Of a DNA stretch of 64,000 nt, positions 11,008 through 23,827 are shown piece after piece (within the stretch, counting starts at the first letter, position 1; each line of letters opens with the position of its first letter). Under the pieces are notes generated by a model that saw only the letters and a program-made list of their open reading frames with translations, was not told the DNA's origin and did not search any database. Source of the stretch: Taxillus chinensis. Taxonomy: Eukaryota; Streptophyta; Magnoliopsida; Santalales; Loranthaceae. The DNA lies in assembly GCA_023512835.1 (NCBI GenBank), contig CM042092.1, positions 2,319,293 to 2,383,292 on the forward strand, read 5' to 3'. The position numbers were made by a program, and so were the translations under genes.

Positions 11008-13647
11008 CGGTGCATCGCAGTCGGGTCTTCTTATTAATTAATCTCTCCCCCGGTTCGGTATCGTCAACGTTTCTCTCATTTCGAGGGTCTATTCTCCCAG
11101 GATTTTTTTAAATGGGGGCGGATCTAGAAAATGGGAAAATATGGGGGTAGACTTTAGACGTGCTAAGCGGGTACTATAATTATTATTACTATTACTATTA
11201 TTATTATTATTAATAATAATTAATTAATACATGCTTGTCTAGGCAGGAGTTAGTAGTATCCTTATGGTTGAACCGTGGACGGGGTTGATTACCTCACCCT
11301 GGTTTGTGGGTAATTCTAGCTTGAGTAATTAATGGGTTTTCGGGGAGGCTACAAAATAATAAGTATAAAATGGGTTGGGGGTTCTGTGTAATTTATGGAA
11401 AATAGTTATGTGTTTCTATTGTAGGAGTATTTATCACCGTCTTCGTCGTGTTGGTTTAGCTATCTGTAATTCTGTATATGGGGGTTCTGAAACTTCAGCG
11501 TGGTTAAAAAGTTGTGTGGATGTGGGACTCTGACTAATCTTCCACCTTCGTCATCGTGTTGTGCTTGAGCTGAAACCTATGTGGACGAACATTCATTCAG
11601 CTCATGGGCTTTTGGTTATTTTGAAGTAGCTGTTAATAAAATTTGGTCCTGTTTGGATCGTTGAATATGAAATTCTTGTCTGTTCAGGATGGGAAAGAGC
11701 TGTAATTTTACATTTTCTCAAATTTAAAGGCTTTGGAATATGCTTTGCGTGGTTGGATTAAGCTTAGATTATATATAAATGAAGTATCTCTGTTGGGTTA
11801 TTGCTGCGTTTCACGCTTTGTTACACTTTTCCTTTCAATTGAGGTTTCATGTGTGTTGCCGTACTCTTTGAACTCTTGATCTTGGATTAATTTTGGTAAG
11901 CTTTAATTTGGGATAATTTTATTGTTACATTTACAAATCAGTGGAACTATGGACCATTCGTGACATATTGGGAATGTCTGGTTGCCTATCGACCAGACAT
12001 AGGTTGTTTCTTAAAATGTTTTTTTTTTGTTTTGGTTTTTCGTTGGAAAATTGCAGTTACAGCAACAAATCACGCCCTATTGGAATTGACAAATTAAATA
12101 AAATGAAAGCAATAATTACTGCCTGAGTCATGTGGGGTAGGTAAACTGACAAATATTGATAGAAGGTTTGCCGTTTCGTAGCGGAACTATTTCAAATTTA
12201 CGGGTTGATAAACTGACCGACGTGGAGGGATAAACGTACAGATTTATCATTTGAATCATGAAAAATGAACAGTTTTATTTCAAAATTAGTTCTTAATTTG
12301 TTTTTTGTTTTTAATTTGATTCATGAAATTTCAATTTTCTTATTTCATCTAATATTTTCAAAAATCTTAGAATTGGTTAGATTATGAAGTAAATAATGGA
12401 TATTCGTATATGTTATTTTCAATTTGTTTTTTCTTCTGCTCGGACAAAAGTAGGGTGTGACAGAGTATTTTATTATGTCATATTTAATTATAATTATTTA
12501 TATTTATTTTTTTATAATATTTTAAATATTATTATTTAATTATTTTATAAATTTTAAAATGAATATTAATATTTTTTAAATAGTATTTATTAGTACGAAA
12601 TTAAATTATTTTTAATAAATTTTAAGTCAAAAATGAAATAAAAATTTAAGTTGAGATAAAATTATTTATATAGAATAGATAGATCTAGTAGGATATGAGC
12701 GAATGAAGTCTTATTCGTCAATCTTGAAAATACTCCGCGTCACTTATACATGAAATAGATTTTAAAAATTGATCACTTGCTTATACGAAAAAAAATGATA
12801 ATAGATGGATCCCGTGCGACGTGCGTAGTGGCGCTGATGATTTTTTAACTTCATCACTTACATCGAACGTGGACGCTGATGATTCCCGTAGTTCCTTGTT
12901 TTGGAGTTATATAAGTATATTTATTTATTTATTTATTTATAATAAGTTGTTTTTGAATATAAATATAAAATTGACGGTATAAATATATTATTTGATAAGA
13001 TAAATAATATTAACATTTTAGAAATAAAAAGTTAACTTAAAATCAACTTAATTATAAGCAAAAATTATACATGTAATAAAATCAATTAATAAAGTGATTT
13101 CATAAATTAAATTAAATGTTATGCTTCGATTTCTTTTTGAAATAATTAATCATATAGTATATATATTTATTCTTTTTTTAAAAATAAAATTTCAAGTCAC
13201 GTTTCGTGTTTGCAATTTGATTGAATTGAGGTTATTGCGTCATGGGATGCAAACGGGCGGGTTTGAGTTGGGACCATCGACCCATTACTCGGGTCTTTGT
13301 CGGGTTATCAACTACTTGTCCGATTTTTTATTAATTAATTAATAGATTAAAAAGTTATTTTTTAAATAAAAATAATATTATGATATAATAAAATTTTTTA
13401 AATATTAATTTTGAAAATAAAATAAAATATTTAAAATATAATAATTAAATTAAGTTATTTTAAATAAATATTATTCTTCTAAATATTAAAATTGATAGAC
13501 ATGACCATTATTTATTAGTTTTAGATCACAAATATCCACAAATATAGACTTAATTAAACTTTTAAAAATAACTTTAATATACTTTTCATCGTCTTTAAAA
13601 ATAACAATTCACTTTTTAAAATATATATATTCTCTTTTCACTTTCAT
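11008..13647. other. 3' UTR then AT-rich intergenic DNA
   Basis: The first several hundred bases look like transcribed, T-rich 3' flank. A candidate AATAAA lies at 11,635-11,640. A trinucleotide microsatellite of ATT and related units spans 11,179-11,228. From about 12,460 to 12,790 there is an AT-rich repeat resembling sequence at 48,930-49,160. No gene is seen. Confidence 0.45.
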
Positions 13648-14030
13648 CAAAAGCATCTTAAATCATTCTCTCTAAAATTTTGTCTTAATTTTAGGTAAAA
13701 GATATTGTAGCTAACTATTTTTAATGGCCTACTCCAACCATGCTCCCTATTTTAGGTATTTATATAATATTTTATTTTATTTTTAAACTTTGATTTAAAT
13801 AATTATTTTTTGGTATGACTGTTTCTCAAATAATTAATGCTTCATTGTATTAAAATATTAATAAAATCATTTTAGAGAGCAATAAGGCTTCATTATATAT
13901 AGTGAGCATTTTGAGGGGTTATCCAATTTAGGTGGTATTTAGGGTGATCATTAGAGTAACTAAAGTACATAATTGACTTCCTATATTAAAGTAAAAAGTT
14001 ATATAAAGAGAGGGTTTAAAATGTTTTAAC
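13648..14030. mobile_element. Tourist-like MITE, copy 1
   Basis: The left end reads AAAGCATCTTAAATCATTCT followed by CTCTAAAAT. The right end carries the complement-like GGGTTTAAAATGTTTTAACT. The interior shares long runs with the copy at 14,289-14,692, for example 'attaatgcttcattgtatt' and 'aatattaataaaatca'. Exact ends and target duplication are not resolved. Confidence 0.55.
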
Positions 14031-14288
14031 TCCTCACATGTGTTAGCAAAAAGATAAAAATAAAATAAATTAAAATAATAAAAATATTCTTTTAATAAAA
14101 GTGAAGATAAAATAAATTGTAATGTTGGAATTAAAATTAAAATATGACTATTTAACCCTATTCTTATATAATTCTACACATATCCTTCCTAAAGAGTAAG
14201 AGCATTTTTAACCCTATTCTTATATGACTCTCTATCTTAATAGAAGAATCCAAATGCATATTATAGTCGCTCTAAGAGCATTTAAAGC

Positions 14289-14513
14289 ATCTTCAACTAT
14301 ACTCTCTAAAATGTACTCTTTATTTTATATAAAAACTATTTTACCTAGCTATTTCCAATAACCTATTCCAACCATGCTCTATATTTTAGTTATTTATATA
14401 ATATTTTATTATTTTTTGAAATTTTAATATAAACAATTATATTTTTATATAACTAATTAATGCTTCATTATATTAAAATATTAATAAAATCAATTTAGGG
14501 AGTGGCAAAGCCT

Positions 14514-14577
<64 letters not shown>

Positions 14578-14692
14578 TAGGGAGTTACTTAATTTATGGA
14601 GCATTTATGGTGATTAAAGCAACAAAAGTATATAATTAGTTCTCTATACTGGGGTAGAAAGTCATATATAGAAAGAGTTAAAGATGCTGTAA
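14289..14692. mobile_element. Tourist-like MITE, copy 2, with a compound microsatellite
   Basis: The terminal inverted repeats are AAGCATCTTCAACTATACTC at the left and GAAAGAGTTAAAGATGCTG at the right, bordered by TTA and TAA. The interior matches the copy at 13,648-14,030. A (TA)n tract (14,517-14,544) running into (GA)n (14,545-14,575) sits inside and is absent from the first copy, so it expanded after insertion. Confidence 0.6.
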
Positions 14693-15599
14693 CTTTCTCC
14701 AAGCAACTCCCCAAAATAAGTATTTTTTATGCCCCTCCCCGCCACAATGGTGAGCTTTTTACTTTTGTTATAATTTATTTTATTATTTTAATGTGCATAC
14801 AATTCTAATTCCTTTTCTTTTTCTCAAACACGATGATAATCATATTTTTAAAAAGAATAAATATTCTATATTTAAATAAAATAAAGAGCATGATTGAAAT
14901 ATGTAATATAAAAGTAGTTAGCTAAAATATGTTTTAGCCAAGATAGAGAGAATGGATAGGGAGCATGCACTCTATGTATCATTCCTATTTTAACTATATA
15001 CTTTTATATTACCTATAACTGTCTTTTCTATTTTAATTAAGTATACAATATTTTATTATTATTTTTTAAATTTAATAGTTATTAAAATTTGAAATTTGAG
15101 ATTTTTTTGGTAATGATTGCACTATTTTAAAAATATAATTTTTATTAAAATTTAAGATTAATATGACCGTTTTAAAAATATGTCCATTATTAACAAATTT
15201 TGAGTATATTGCATTTTGATTTTTGATATATTTGAATAAATATCAAATCATCATTATGAGTAATTTGCCATGGTTGCTTACCAAGTCTTAAGTCCCAATT
15301 ACTCCTAGGGAGAGCAAACATTGACAAATTTATTAAAATTTGAGTATAGGGGAAAACATAGTTTATTTGTCTAAAATATGACTTTTATCAAACTTTGAGA
15401 TTTTCATTATAAATAAGATCATTTGCTCTCTCATTTTCATCCATTCCGAATCTATTTTCTCTACAACATTTATCTTATTAATATTATCTATGGATAGTCA
15501 TCGTTTATGTAAGATATAATATTGTTAAAAGATAATTCTTCTGATGAAGAATTTTGAATTTTTAGCTATGACCATTGATGAAGATAGTTATCGTTTACG

Positions 15600-16660
15600 T
15601 AAGACCATTATTTATGGTTGTTGGCCATTAACAAAGAGCAAAAAATTGTAAGAAGAAAAACATGAGGACCTCGCAGTTCCATTTCGGGACATAATATCTA
15701 TTATTGTAATAAAATTGGAGGAAATAAAAGACCCTATGACGAATATTTTTCTAATCAATGTGTATATCCTCCTTATATATTTTGATGTAGATTTGGATTG
15801 AATTGAGATATATTTTTTCGGATTCAAACCACAGTGGAAGCGAATGATCCATACTTTGTCTAGAGACATGATGCTTTTAGATTTATGAGTTTGTTGTCCC
15901 TTTAGAAGATAACAGTTGCTATTAGAATGATTGCATATGGTGTTTTAGCAGATTTAGTGGATATCAATCAAAGTACCACCATAGAGTCTCAAAAGATTTG
16001 TAAAGGTAGTTATTACAGCATTTGAAGATGAATACTTGTGATTTTCAAATGAAGATGACACTCGTTGACTATGCAAATTAGCGAAAGCCAATCGTGGCTT
16101 TGTAGATATGTTAGGGAGCATTGATTATATGCATTACAAGTACAGGAATTGTTCAGTTGCATGACAAAAGATGTATTCTGGTCATACACATGCACCAACT
16201 ATTATATTAGAAGTCGTTTGGTTCATATAATCTTTGGATTTAACATGCAATGTTTAGGCACAAGTACCAGGGTCTCTTAATGACATCAATGTGCTAGATT
16301 AATATACTTTTTTTTTTGAACTCGCACAAAGACTTTCTTCGTTGGCAAATTATTCATTCAATGGATATAACTACACAATAAGATATTATTTTGCAAATGG
16401 TATTTATCAGAAATGGGCAACTTTTGTAAAAACAATTCCATCTTCCCGAGGATGAAAAAAATAACATTTTGTGACATGTTAAAAGTCGGCAAAGAAGGAT
16501 ATCGAATGAGCATTTGAGGTCGTACAATCACATTGGACAATTAGACGTGGACTAGCATGTTTTTTGGATATAAAAAACGGAAAGATATTATGAAAGCCTA
16601 TATAATAATGCATAACATGATTATTGAAAATAAACGAAATATATAACAGAGTAATCATGA
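15600..16660 (+). pseudogene. PIF/Harbinger transposase (HARBI1-like) pseudogene
   Basis: Translation across shifting frames gives the transposase blocks in order. They include 'LGSIDYMHYKY' near 16,110-16,145, 'WI*HAMF' and 'KYQGLLMTSMC*' near 16,230-16,300 (degenerate forms of the 'DLWIWHAFFG' and 'GSNNDINVL' blocks), a stretch matching 'YYFANGIYQKWATFVKTIP' near 16,385-16,440, and a run resembling 'RKDVERAFGVLQ' and 'WDMDTLKNIMYACIILHNMI' near 16,490-16,640. Stops and frameshifts are numerous, so no active enzyme is made. Plant Harbinger transposases are DDE nucleases that cut at TTA/TAA sites with the help of a Myb-like ORF1 protein. Confidence 0.75.
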
Positions 16661-17089
16661 TCACGAACAACATGAGTAAGCTCTAGTAGAAGGTTCATAG
16701 GACTGTTATTTGGAAATATATGAATTTATTCAGTCACATCAAAAATGGAGAAGTTTATTGTAAACTTCAAGATGATCTTGTTAAGCATTGTTGGCAATGA
16801 CATGGTGGAGATTAGGAATTTAGTAACTTGTTTATTTTATTTTTGATTATTTTAATTTATGAAATACTCAAGTAATATGTTTGTATTGCTTTTAAATGAA
16901 TGCTATTTATTTACTTTAATATTATTTTGAAAATTATCAAAATATATGAATTTTTGAATTTATTTCAATATTTCAAATTACAAATACAAAGTGCTAGTAC
17001 ATAAAATAAAGTAGAAACTACTAAATTGAAACAAGTTCATAAACAGACCACATACTAGGAAAATAAGAAATACTAATTTAGAATTACAA

Positions 17090-17610
17090 ATTATTCAATC
17101 ATATGTCTCTCATTTTGTTTTGGATTTCCATCTTGCGATGATTGCAATATTTTTTTTGTTATAGCATCCATGTTACTAGTATATAATGTCATAATTCTTT
17201 TATCTGTTTGGTTTTTTTAAGTTAAAGTTTCATTCGTTATAATTTAAGTTTTTGTTCATCTTGAACAAATGTCTTCTCCAATAAATCTATTTTTTTTGAC
17301 TTATTACAATTATCTTATTCTTAAACTCTTCTAATAGAGAAGCAATGAGGACTGTTATCAATTCTATCCTTGTCTTTCTCCTTCTTTAATTGTAGTTTTG
17401 AGACTTTTCCACCAAGTAATCTATCTAAGTTAATATATGTGCCAACTACAATATTTATCATCTTCTAAATTTACCGTTTTAGGTGTAAAAGTAGATGATG
17501 AAGGTGTCACATTTTTTTTATAATTCTTCGTTGGAACTTGACACCTGATTTTGCAATTTATGATGAAATTTTAGTTCATTCCAACAATGTAGATATGGAA
17601 ATGAATTGCT
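17090..17610 (-). pseudogene. Harbinger ORF1 (Myb/NAM-like) remnant, convergent to the transposase
   Basis: On the minus strand, a degenerate reading runs through 'DRLLGGKVSKLQLKKEKDKD', then further Lys/Glu-rich sequence, then a motif with Asp/Met and 'NIAIIARWKSKTKRE'. This order resembles the C-terminal 'RP.G.KAAK...' and 'E.I..DTS.M....' segment of the NAM/Myb-like ORF1 of plant PIF/Harbinger elements. Its position facing the transposase is also as expected. The match is degenerate, and I base it mostly on layout and composition. Confidence 0.45.
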
Positions 17611-18869
17611 ATATAGAGATCCTTTGCTTCTTTGATTTGATAAGAAAATATATATCATAAGAATTGGATATATTTTAAATTTTAATATATACTGATATAA
17701 AATTTACTTATTTTTATATATTATATACTTTGTTTTACTCATTACCCTACTTCGTCTTAATTATTCAATTTGAGCATAAAACGTAAAAAACTTACTCACA
17801 ACAAGTTAAATTATAGAGCATCGATGCATAATAGAGTTCTTTGTTCGATACGTTTCAAATTCTTTAATCTTAAAAAATATTCATGTATGCGATCCAATAT
17901 TTTACATTTGATTAATCAATTTCTTCAATTGGATTCATACTAGTATTGAGCCATGCAAAGACAGATGAAAGTCTTCATCATTTGTAATTTTTTTTAACCT
18001 TTTTGAAGTTGAATTGACCATTTAATTTGTAATACCACGACACTTTCAAATGAATATTCCATATTTCAGTTATTCCCATAGTTGAGAAGATTTATAAAAT
18101 TTACATCACCTTGGAAATCCATCGACTCACACAAATAAATTTCGAATTAAACTAAAAATCAAATTTTATCAATAAAAACACTGCTTTTGTACATTAAGAG
18201 TATGGAAATATTTCTACTGTGATGTCACACAATGAAGGAACATTACACATTTTCATCAAAACCGTTGTCCACATTTACTGCATAAATAGAGAAAAGGTAA
18301 GAGTGGGGGAAAATAAAAATTGCTATCTACGGAAGAAATCCTCATGTAGGCAAAAGATCTTGATTTTCCACATCAGGCAAAGGGTAACTTTTTAAACAAA
18401 GTAAGAAAAAAAATAAGAAAAGTAATGTAAAAGACACTTTCATTTATATGTACATATATATTAACGAAAAATAAGCAAGATAACGCCTTTCTTTTCGAAG
18501 TGATGTTGTGGCATTTGATATAGATTTAAGCAACTGCAAATGCTTATTCAGTTATATTCCTCTAAAGCGATGGATGATTTAAAGTTAATTATTCTTGTAT
18601 TAATAGTGTATCACCATTCTTGAGAGATAAAGATTTATTTTCCATATTCATCGTGTGAGAATACACCCCACCAAAAATCCCGAATGAAGGGAATGCTGTA
18701 AAATTACTTCTGCATTCATGAAGAGAATTGTAAGCCCCCCTACTACATGCATATAAATATGCCTGTGGCTTATGTTTTAATTAATACTTGACATTTTTAA
18801 TTGTTTTTAACTTCTGTGTAGGATTAAATCACCAAAAAGTGAGTCAAGCATTAGCCTATATATATATAT

Positions 18870-20078
18870 ATAGTAATGTTAAAGGGAAAATGAGTGTAAT
18901 AAGCTTATAGAGTGCAATTTAATTTACATCCATCAAATATTAATCAAATTAATCTAACGGCTATAAATAAATAATAATAAACCAAAAATACCCTCTCTCC
19001 CTCTCTCTTCTTTAGCGTACTATCTCTTGCTACGCACGAGTCAACTCTCACGCAAAAACCCTACGAATCATCTCTCCTGTTCTGTCACTGCCGCCCCTCC
19101 CAGTGACCGTGCTAGGACGCCGACGGCTGTTCCAGCACACACGACACCATCCCTATCTTTCGAACAGACTAGAAGGCCGCCTCTGCTCAGCCGCGAACCA
19201 CACCAGACGGCTGCCTCTTACATCTGAATGAAGACCATCTTTGATTCCGTCGATGCCATTCTCTGCTTCCGTTGGCGGTGCAAACACAGGTACAATAAAG
19301 AAGATAATAATAAACCATTGATGTACTTTTATTTATTTATTTATTCTAACAATTATAAAATCCATCGTTTTTGCTCATCTTTGCTCATCTCTGATTCTTC
19401 ATTTTTGCTCATTGTTTTTGCTTATCCATCGTTTATGCTGTGTTCAGAGTAGTGACCAAGTCATATTTAGCTATTGATTATACAATTATAACAATTGTTG
19501 GGTGATTTGTCATTTTGTTGTCGCATCTGTATTGTTTTTTAAAGTCGTCTCATGCACTGTACACTATGGTTGAAGGCCATAAATGAATTTAGGCATTATT
19601 TAGAGAGTACAAATTTTTGTTGTGCTCGTTAGGGGAGAAGATGATAATAAACCATTGATATGATTTTATTTATTTATTTATTCCAATTAAAAAAATCCAG
19701 CATGCTGAAAATACATCTTATAGGCCTGATAACATGATGTTTGTGTTGTGTTGATGTTGTGTTATTCCGATGACGTGATGTTTGTGTACTTTGAACATGA
19801 TGTTTGTGCTGTGTTAAGAAAAGATTTTTTTATACCTTGTTGGAAATTATAACATTATTGCAATAAAATGTAGTTCATAATTATAACATTTTGACATTCT
19901 GATCTTATATAATGTTGTATTATAAATTACGTATATTGAATAAAAGCTGGGATCGGCTCACTTGTAGCTAAATTGGGCCCATTAATATTAAAATATTGTT
20001 TATAATTTTAAATCTGATTATGTATTTGTTGTTTAGTTATTTTAAATAAATATGTTTAGTCGTGTTAGATCATTATAA
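18870..20078 (+). other. possible 5' part of a Mutator-like element
   Basis: The block from about 18,880 (GGGAAAATGAGTGTAATAAG) to 19,000 ends in ACCAAAAATACCCTC. It is followed by a C-rich leader and a short ORF (19,027-19,227) of low-complexity Ser/Pro/Thr composition. Intron-like AT-rich DNA then leads to a FAR1-type DNA-binding segment at 20,079. This is the order expected for the 5' end of a MULE carrying a FAR1-like transposase. I did not find a 9-bp target duplication. Confidence 0.35.
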
Positions 20079-20625
20079 TTGTTTATTTCATCATTTATAG
20101 ATCTTCTACCATCCCGTGAAATGGAACTTGGGAAATGTTCTACTCTAAACCGAAATAATGGAGCATCGAATGAAACTATAACTCCCAAAATTAGGACGTG
20201 TTTTGATTCACCTGAAGATAGTGAAAAATTTTATAATAAATATGCAAAAAAAAGGGTTCATGGTGCAAAAATACAGTTTGGTATTCGAAAAGGAGACAAA
20301 AGAAAAGAAGTACCAAGTATTTGTATGCTCAAAATAAGGACAACTGAAACAGAAAAAGCTAGTCATGCCTGAGAGAAACCAAAGGAATAGATCTTTAGTA
20401 ACAGAAGATTGTCCAGCAAAGTTTAGTGTGCAAAGACAAAATAATGGGGTCTTGACTAAATTTGAAGAATTACATAGTCATGTATGTGTAACCCCGAAGA
20501 AGAGACAATTTTTAACTCACAATAGAGAAGTTAAAGATGTACATAGGAATTTGATGAGGTCATTTAAGGAGGCAAACATGCGCACATCATATGTAAACTC
20601 AATTTCTGCAAGTTCTGTGATATGA
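20079..20625 (+). pseudogene. FAR1-like DNA-binding domain fragment
   Basis: The first frame gives 'RTCFDSPEDSEKFYNKYAKK' followed by 'FGIRKGDKRK', the start of the FAR1/MULE zinc-binding domain. A +1 shift near 20,305 then gives 'YQVFVCSK', an in-frame TAA near 20,338, and 'EDCPAKFSVQ' with 'LTKFEELHSHVC', the second half of the domain with its Cys and His ligands. The MULE transposase core that should follow is missing: copia sequence starts at about 20,626. It is a broken fragment. FAR1-family proteins derive from Mutator-type transposases. Confidence 0.7.
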
Positions 20626-20639
20626 GTAAACAATGCAAG

Positions 20640-21609
20640 GTGAGTTTTAGCCGTTTAGTGAGCAAAACAAAACGAATTCTTGATCATGTGCATTATGATA
20701 TTTGGGGGCCAGTGTGAGTAACTTCAAAAGGAGGTTCTGTATATTTTGTGACTTTTATCGATGACTTCTCAAGAAAGGTTTGAGTATATTTTATGCGACA
20801 CAAGTCTGAAGTTTTTGACAAATTTAAACTGTGGAAAGCATAAATGGAAAACCAAACAGGAAGAAGACTCAAATGCCTCAGAACAAATAATGGAAGGGAA
20901 TACAAGAATGAGTTGTTTCAAAAGTTTTGTGAAAAACACGGTATACAACGGCATTGGACTGTTCAGAAGACACCACAACAGAATAGGGTGGCAAAACGGA
21001 TGAACAGAACTATAGCAGAGAGAGTACGGTGCATCAGATTAAATGCTAGGCTTCCAAAAAACTTCTGGGCAGAAGCAATTAGTACAGCAGTTTTTATCAT
21101 AAACAGGTCACCGAATACTTCTTTGGGTAATAAGGAAGCACAGGAGGTGTGGACAGAAAAGGAGGTAGATTATTCAGGAATGAAGATTTTTGGTTGTCCT
21201 GCCTATGTTCATGTTCTAGGGGATGAGAGGTCAAAACTTGATGCAAAGTCCAAACGCTGTATCTTTATTGGGTATGAGAGAGGCGTAAAAGGATATAAGC
21301 TTTGGGATCCAGAGAGAAAGAAGGCAGTAATTAGTCGGTATGTGGTTTTTTTATGAGACTTCAATGGTTAAGGCACATCATGGATTACAGGAGACAGAGA
21401 CTGGTAAAGATGATAGGCAGAATCATGATATACAGGTTGAGCTGGACAATCAAGACTTACATGATTCATAACCCATTGAAGAGACCAATCAGCAGCAGCA
21501 GTTCGAAAGCATAGCAACAGGGAGGTCCAAGCGTACTATTAAACCACCAGAAAGGTATGGGTTTGAAGATATGGTAGCATATGCATTGTCTTTGACCGCT
21601 GGAGATGAG
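20640..21609 (+). pseudogene. copia integrase remnant
   Basis: The GAG-pre-integrase/integrase reading starts with a 'DHVHYDIWGPV'-type segment, where a stop codon follows the conserved Pro-Val, then 'FVTFIDDFSRK'. The open stretch 20,844-21,356 holds 'LRTNNGREYKN', 'HGIQRHWTVQKTPQQN' and 'KIFGCPAYVHV', all typical of copia integrase. The expected catalytic Asp of 'LRTDNGGEF' is Asn here. Further stops occur near 20,718, 20,785 and 20,842, and after 21,356. Confidence 0.8.
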
Positions 21610-23827
21610 TGTAAAGACTCGTATTTGGGTAGTTTTGAGAGATAGTCATTCTATGGGAATGCAACTATCTGGACGGTAGTGTAATCGTCGATATGAGCAT
21701 TTTGACTATACTTGGGCCCGATTCCGAGTCGGGGTCCCGTTTGACCCGATTGTTGACTTTTCGGGGTTTATTGGTTGACTTTGCGTTTGGGCAGTCATTT
21801 GGGTATAATAATATCTGAACAGTGTTGTGCTCATCATTTCGAGTGTTTTGATAGTAATTGGGCTCAATTTGGAGTTCGTGACCTCGGGAGGTCAATTATT
21901 GCGTTCGGGTCAATTATTATTGGGAGGCCAATTATTGGCAGCAGTATATATAATTAAGAACCGCCTTATCTCTTTAATTGCCAATTATTGGTGCGTGCGT
22001 GTTTGAGCAAGAGAGAGAGAGAGAGAAGGTGAAGAGCGTGAAGAGCTTTCTTGGCAATTTTGGGGCGATTGGAGCTCGTGGATCGCAATAAACCTTTCCA
22101 GGTAGGTGTCCTTAACTGTCTTATCTCGATCCTATCTTTGAATATGTGATCTGTGGTTGTATGAGTGTGTATTTTATGAGGGTTGAGAAGTCAGCCATGG
22201 AGGTCTAGATTTAGATCTAGATGAATATATGATTTGTGTGTATTTCTGATGTTATCGTGCGAATTAGAGGCGTTTAGGACGCGTTTTGAGGTAAATATTG
22301 CAGTTTATTGCGTAAAACATGTGTTTATGAGTGTCTGGGGGTCACTAGGTTGCTTCCAGACGAAGAACAGGCCAAAAACGATGATAAACAGTACCCTGGG
22401 CGAGTGTTAGGGTCGCCGGACCAGTCAAAGCATTTTCGTAGTCGGCGTATGGAGTCGGCGACTATGGAGTCGCAGCTATGGAGTCGGCAACTTAGTTAGT
22501 CCGGATCGGTAATCCGGAGGAGTTAGTCCGGATCGGTAGTCCGGATCCGTAGCATCGATCCAGACATCGATCCGCAGCAGTCGATCCGCAGCCTTCAATC
22601 CGCAACAAGTGTTCCCAAAGACGGAATCGCATCGCATCTGGACATTTACATTGTAAACCATTAAAGTATTATACTTAAGTTACAATGTAAATAACGAAAT
22701 ACCCCCCATTTGGATTCAAAGAAAAATACTAGAAAAATTAATTTCACTCTTTCAAAATGTGAAAATTGGGATTTAGTGTAAAATCTCGGAAAAACCCAAA
22801 AGTTCGTAGTGATGAATTTTTTGGAAAGTGAGGTTTGACATCTCCAGAAAAATCCCCAAAAATCAGATTATCTTATTTATGATATGGGAACCCAATGCCG
22901 GGACTTTTAATTTCAAGAAAATAGTCTGCTATGGGTATTTCCTTCATAAATCAAGGATTGAGGATTTACTTGTGAAGACTGGCTACAGTTTCAAAGGAAA
23001 TGTTGAGAATGACATGCCATACTAATGTTAGTATGTTGGTGTGAGGTATTGGGGCATGGACTCCGTGACTTATTTGGGTTCTCACCGTGATGCACCGATG
23101 GTGCTATGTGGTTGACGTGACAGGCATATGCACCGATGGCAGGCCTGTGTGGCGACTGTGGCCGGGCATATTGCGCTGTGGACAGGCTAAGGCCTGAGTT
23201 GAGCCGTTGAGCTCGTGGAGCTAGGGCTGAGTGCCCTAAGCTGGGATCCCATGGAGGATCGTGGACAAGTTGTCCTGTGTGAGCAGGCTGAGTCCTGATG
23301 TTTGTTTGCAGGCTGAGTCCTGATGATTGTGCACACTACACAGTGCACGAGTACACAGAGCATGTAGTATAGACTTGTATGTCTGCATGATGTGGAGTGT
23401 TGGGGTCACCTACTGAGCTTGTCGCTCACCCCTACTTGTTGTTTACCTTTTTCAGGTGTGACCCGAGACTAGTGGAGGACTTTTTTCCAGGAGGACGTGC
23501 CCACTACTCTAATGTATGCTACAATACTGTATGCTGTATTGTGTATTGTATTATGTCTGTATCCCGGACATGGGTCCGTTGACAGTTATATTTGCATACT
23601 GTTTGTGATGTGATGTCTGTATGACTGTTTGACTTATTGTATGCATGATGATGTATGGGAAAGTACAAGATTACCCTTGATGTATGACTGTACAGGGTTG
23701 CATATTTGAGACAAGACCCGTGTGTAGTCTCTATTGGTGCTAGTCACCAACCCCTTGACCTTTCGGGTGCGGGCAAGGGGAAGTCATGTACCCGGTTCCG
23801 GGTTCCCTGGAATTCGGGGGCGTGACA
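21610..23827 (+). mobile_element. complete solo LTR (Tekay/Del-like Ty3), 2,218 bp
   Basis: It starts TGTAAAGACTCG and ends GGGGGCGTGACA. The exact 5-bp duplication ATGAG flanks it (21,605-21,609 and 23,828-23,832). Removing it and one ATGAG joins the copia integrase tail and reverse transcriptase start in frame. Internal features are a TATA box near 21,945, a (GA)n leader at 22,012-22,026, a donor-like CCAGGTAGG near 22,098, an AT-rich block at 22,650-22,800 that is nearly shared with 62,940-63,090, and the repeated phrase 'gcaggctgagtcctgatg' near 23,285-23,325. No internal domain is left, so LTR-LTR recombination removed it. Confidence 0.88.
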
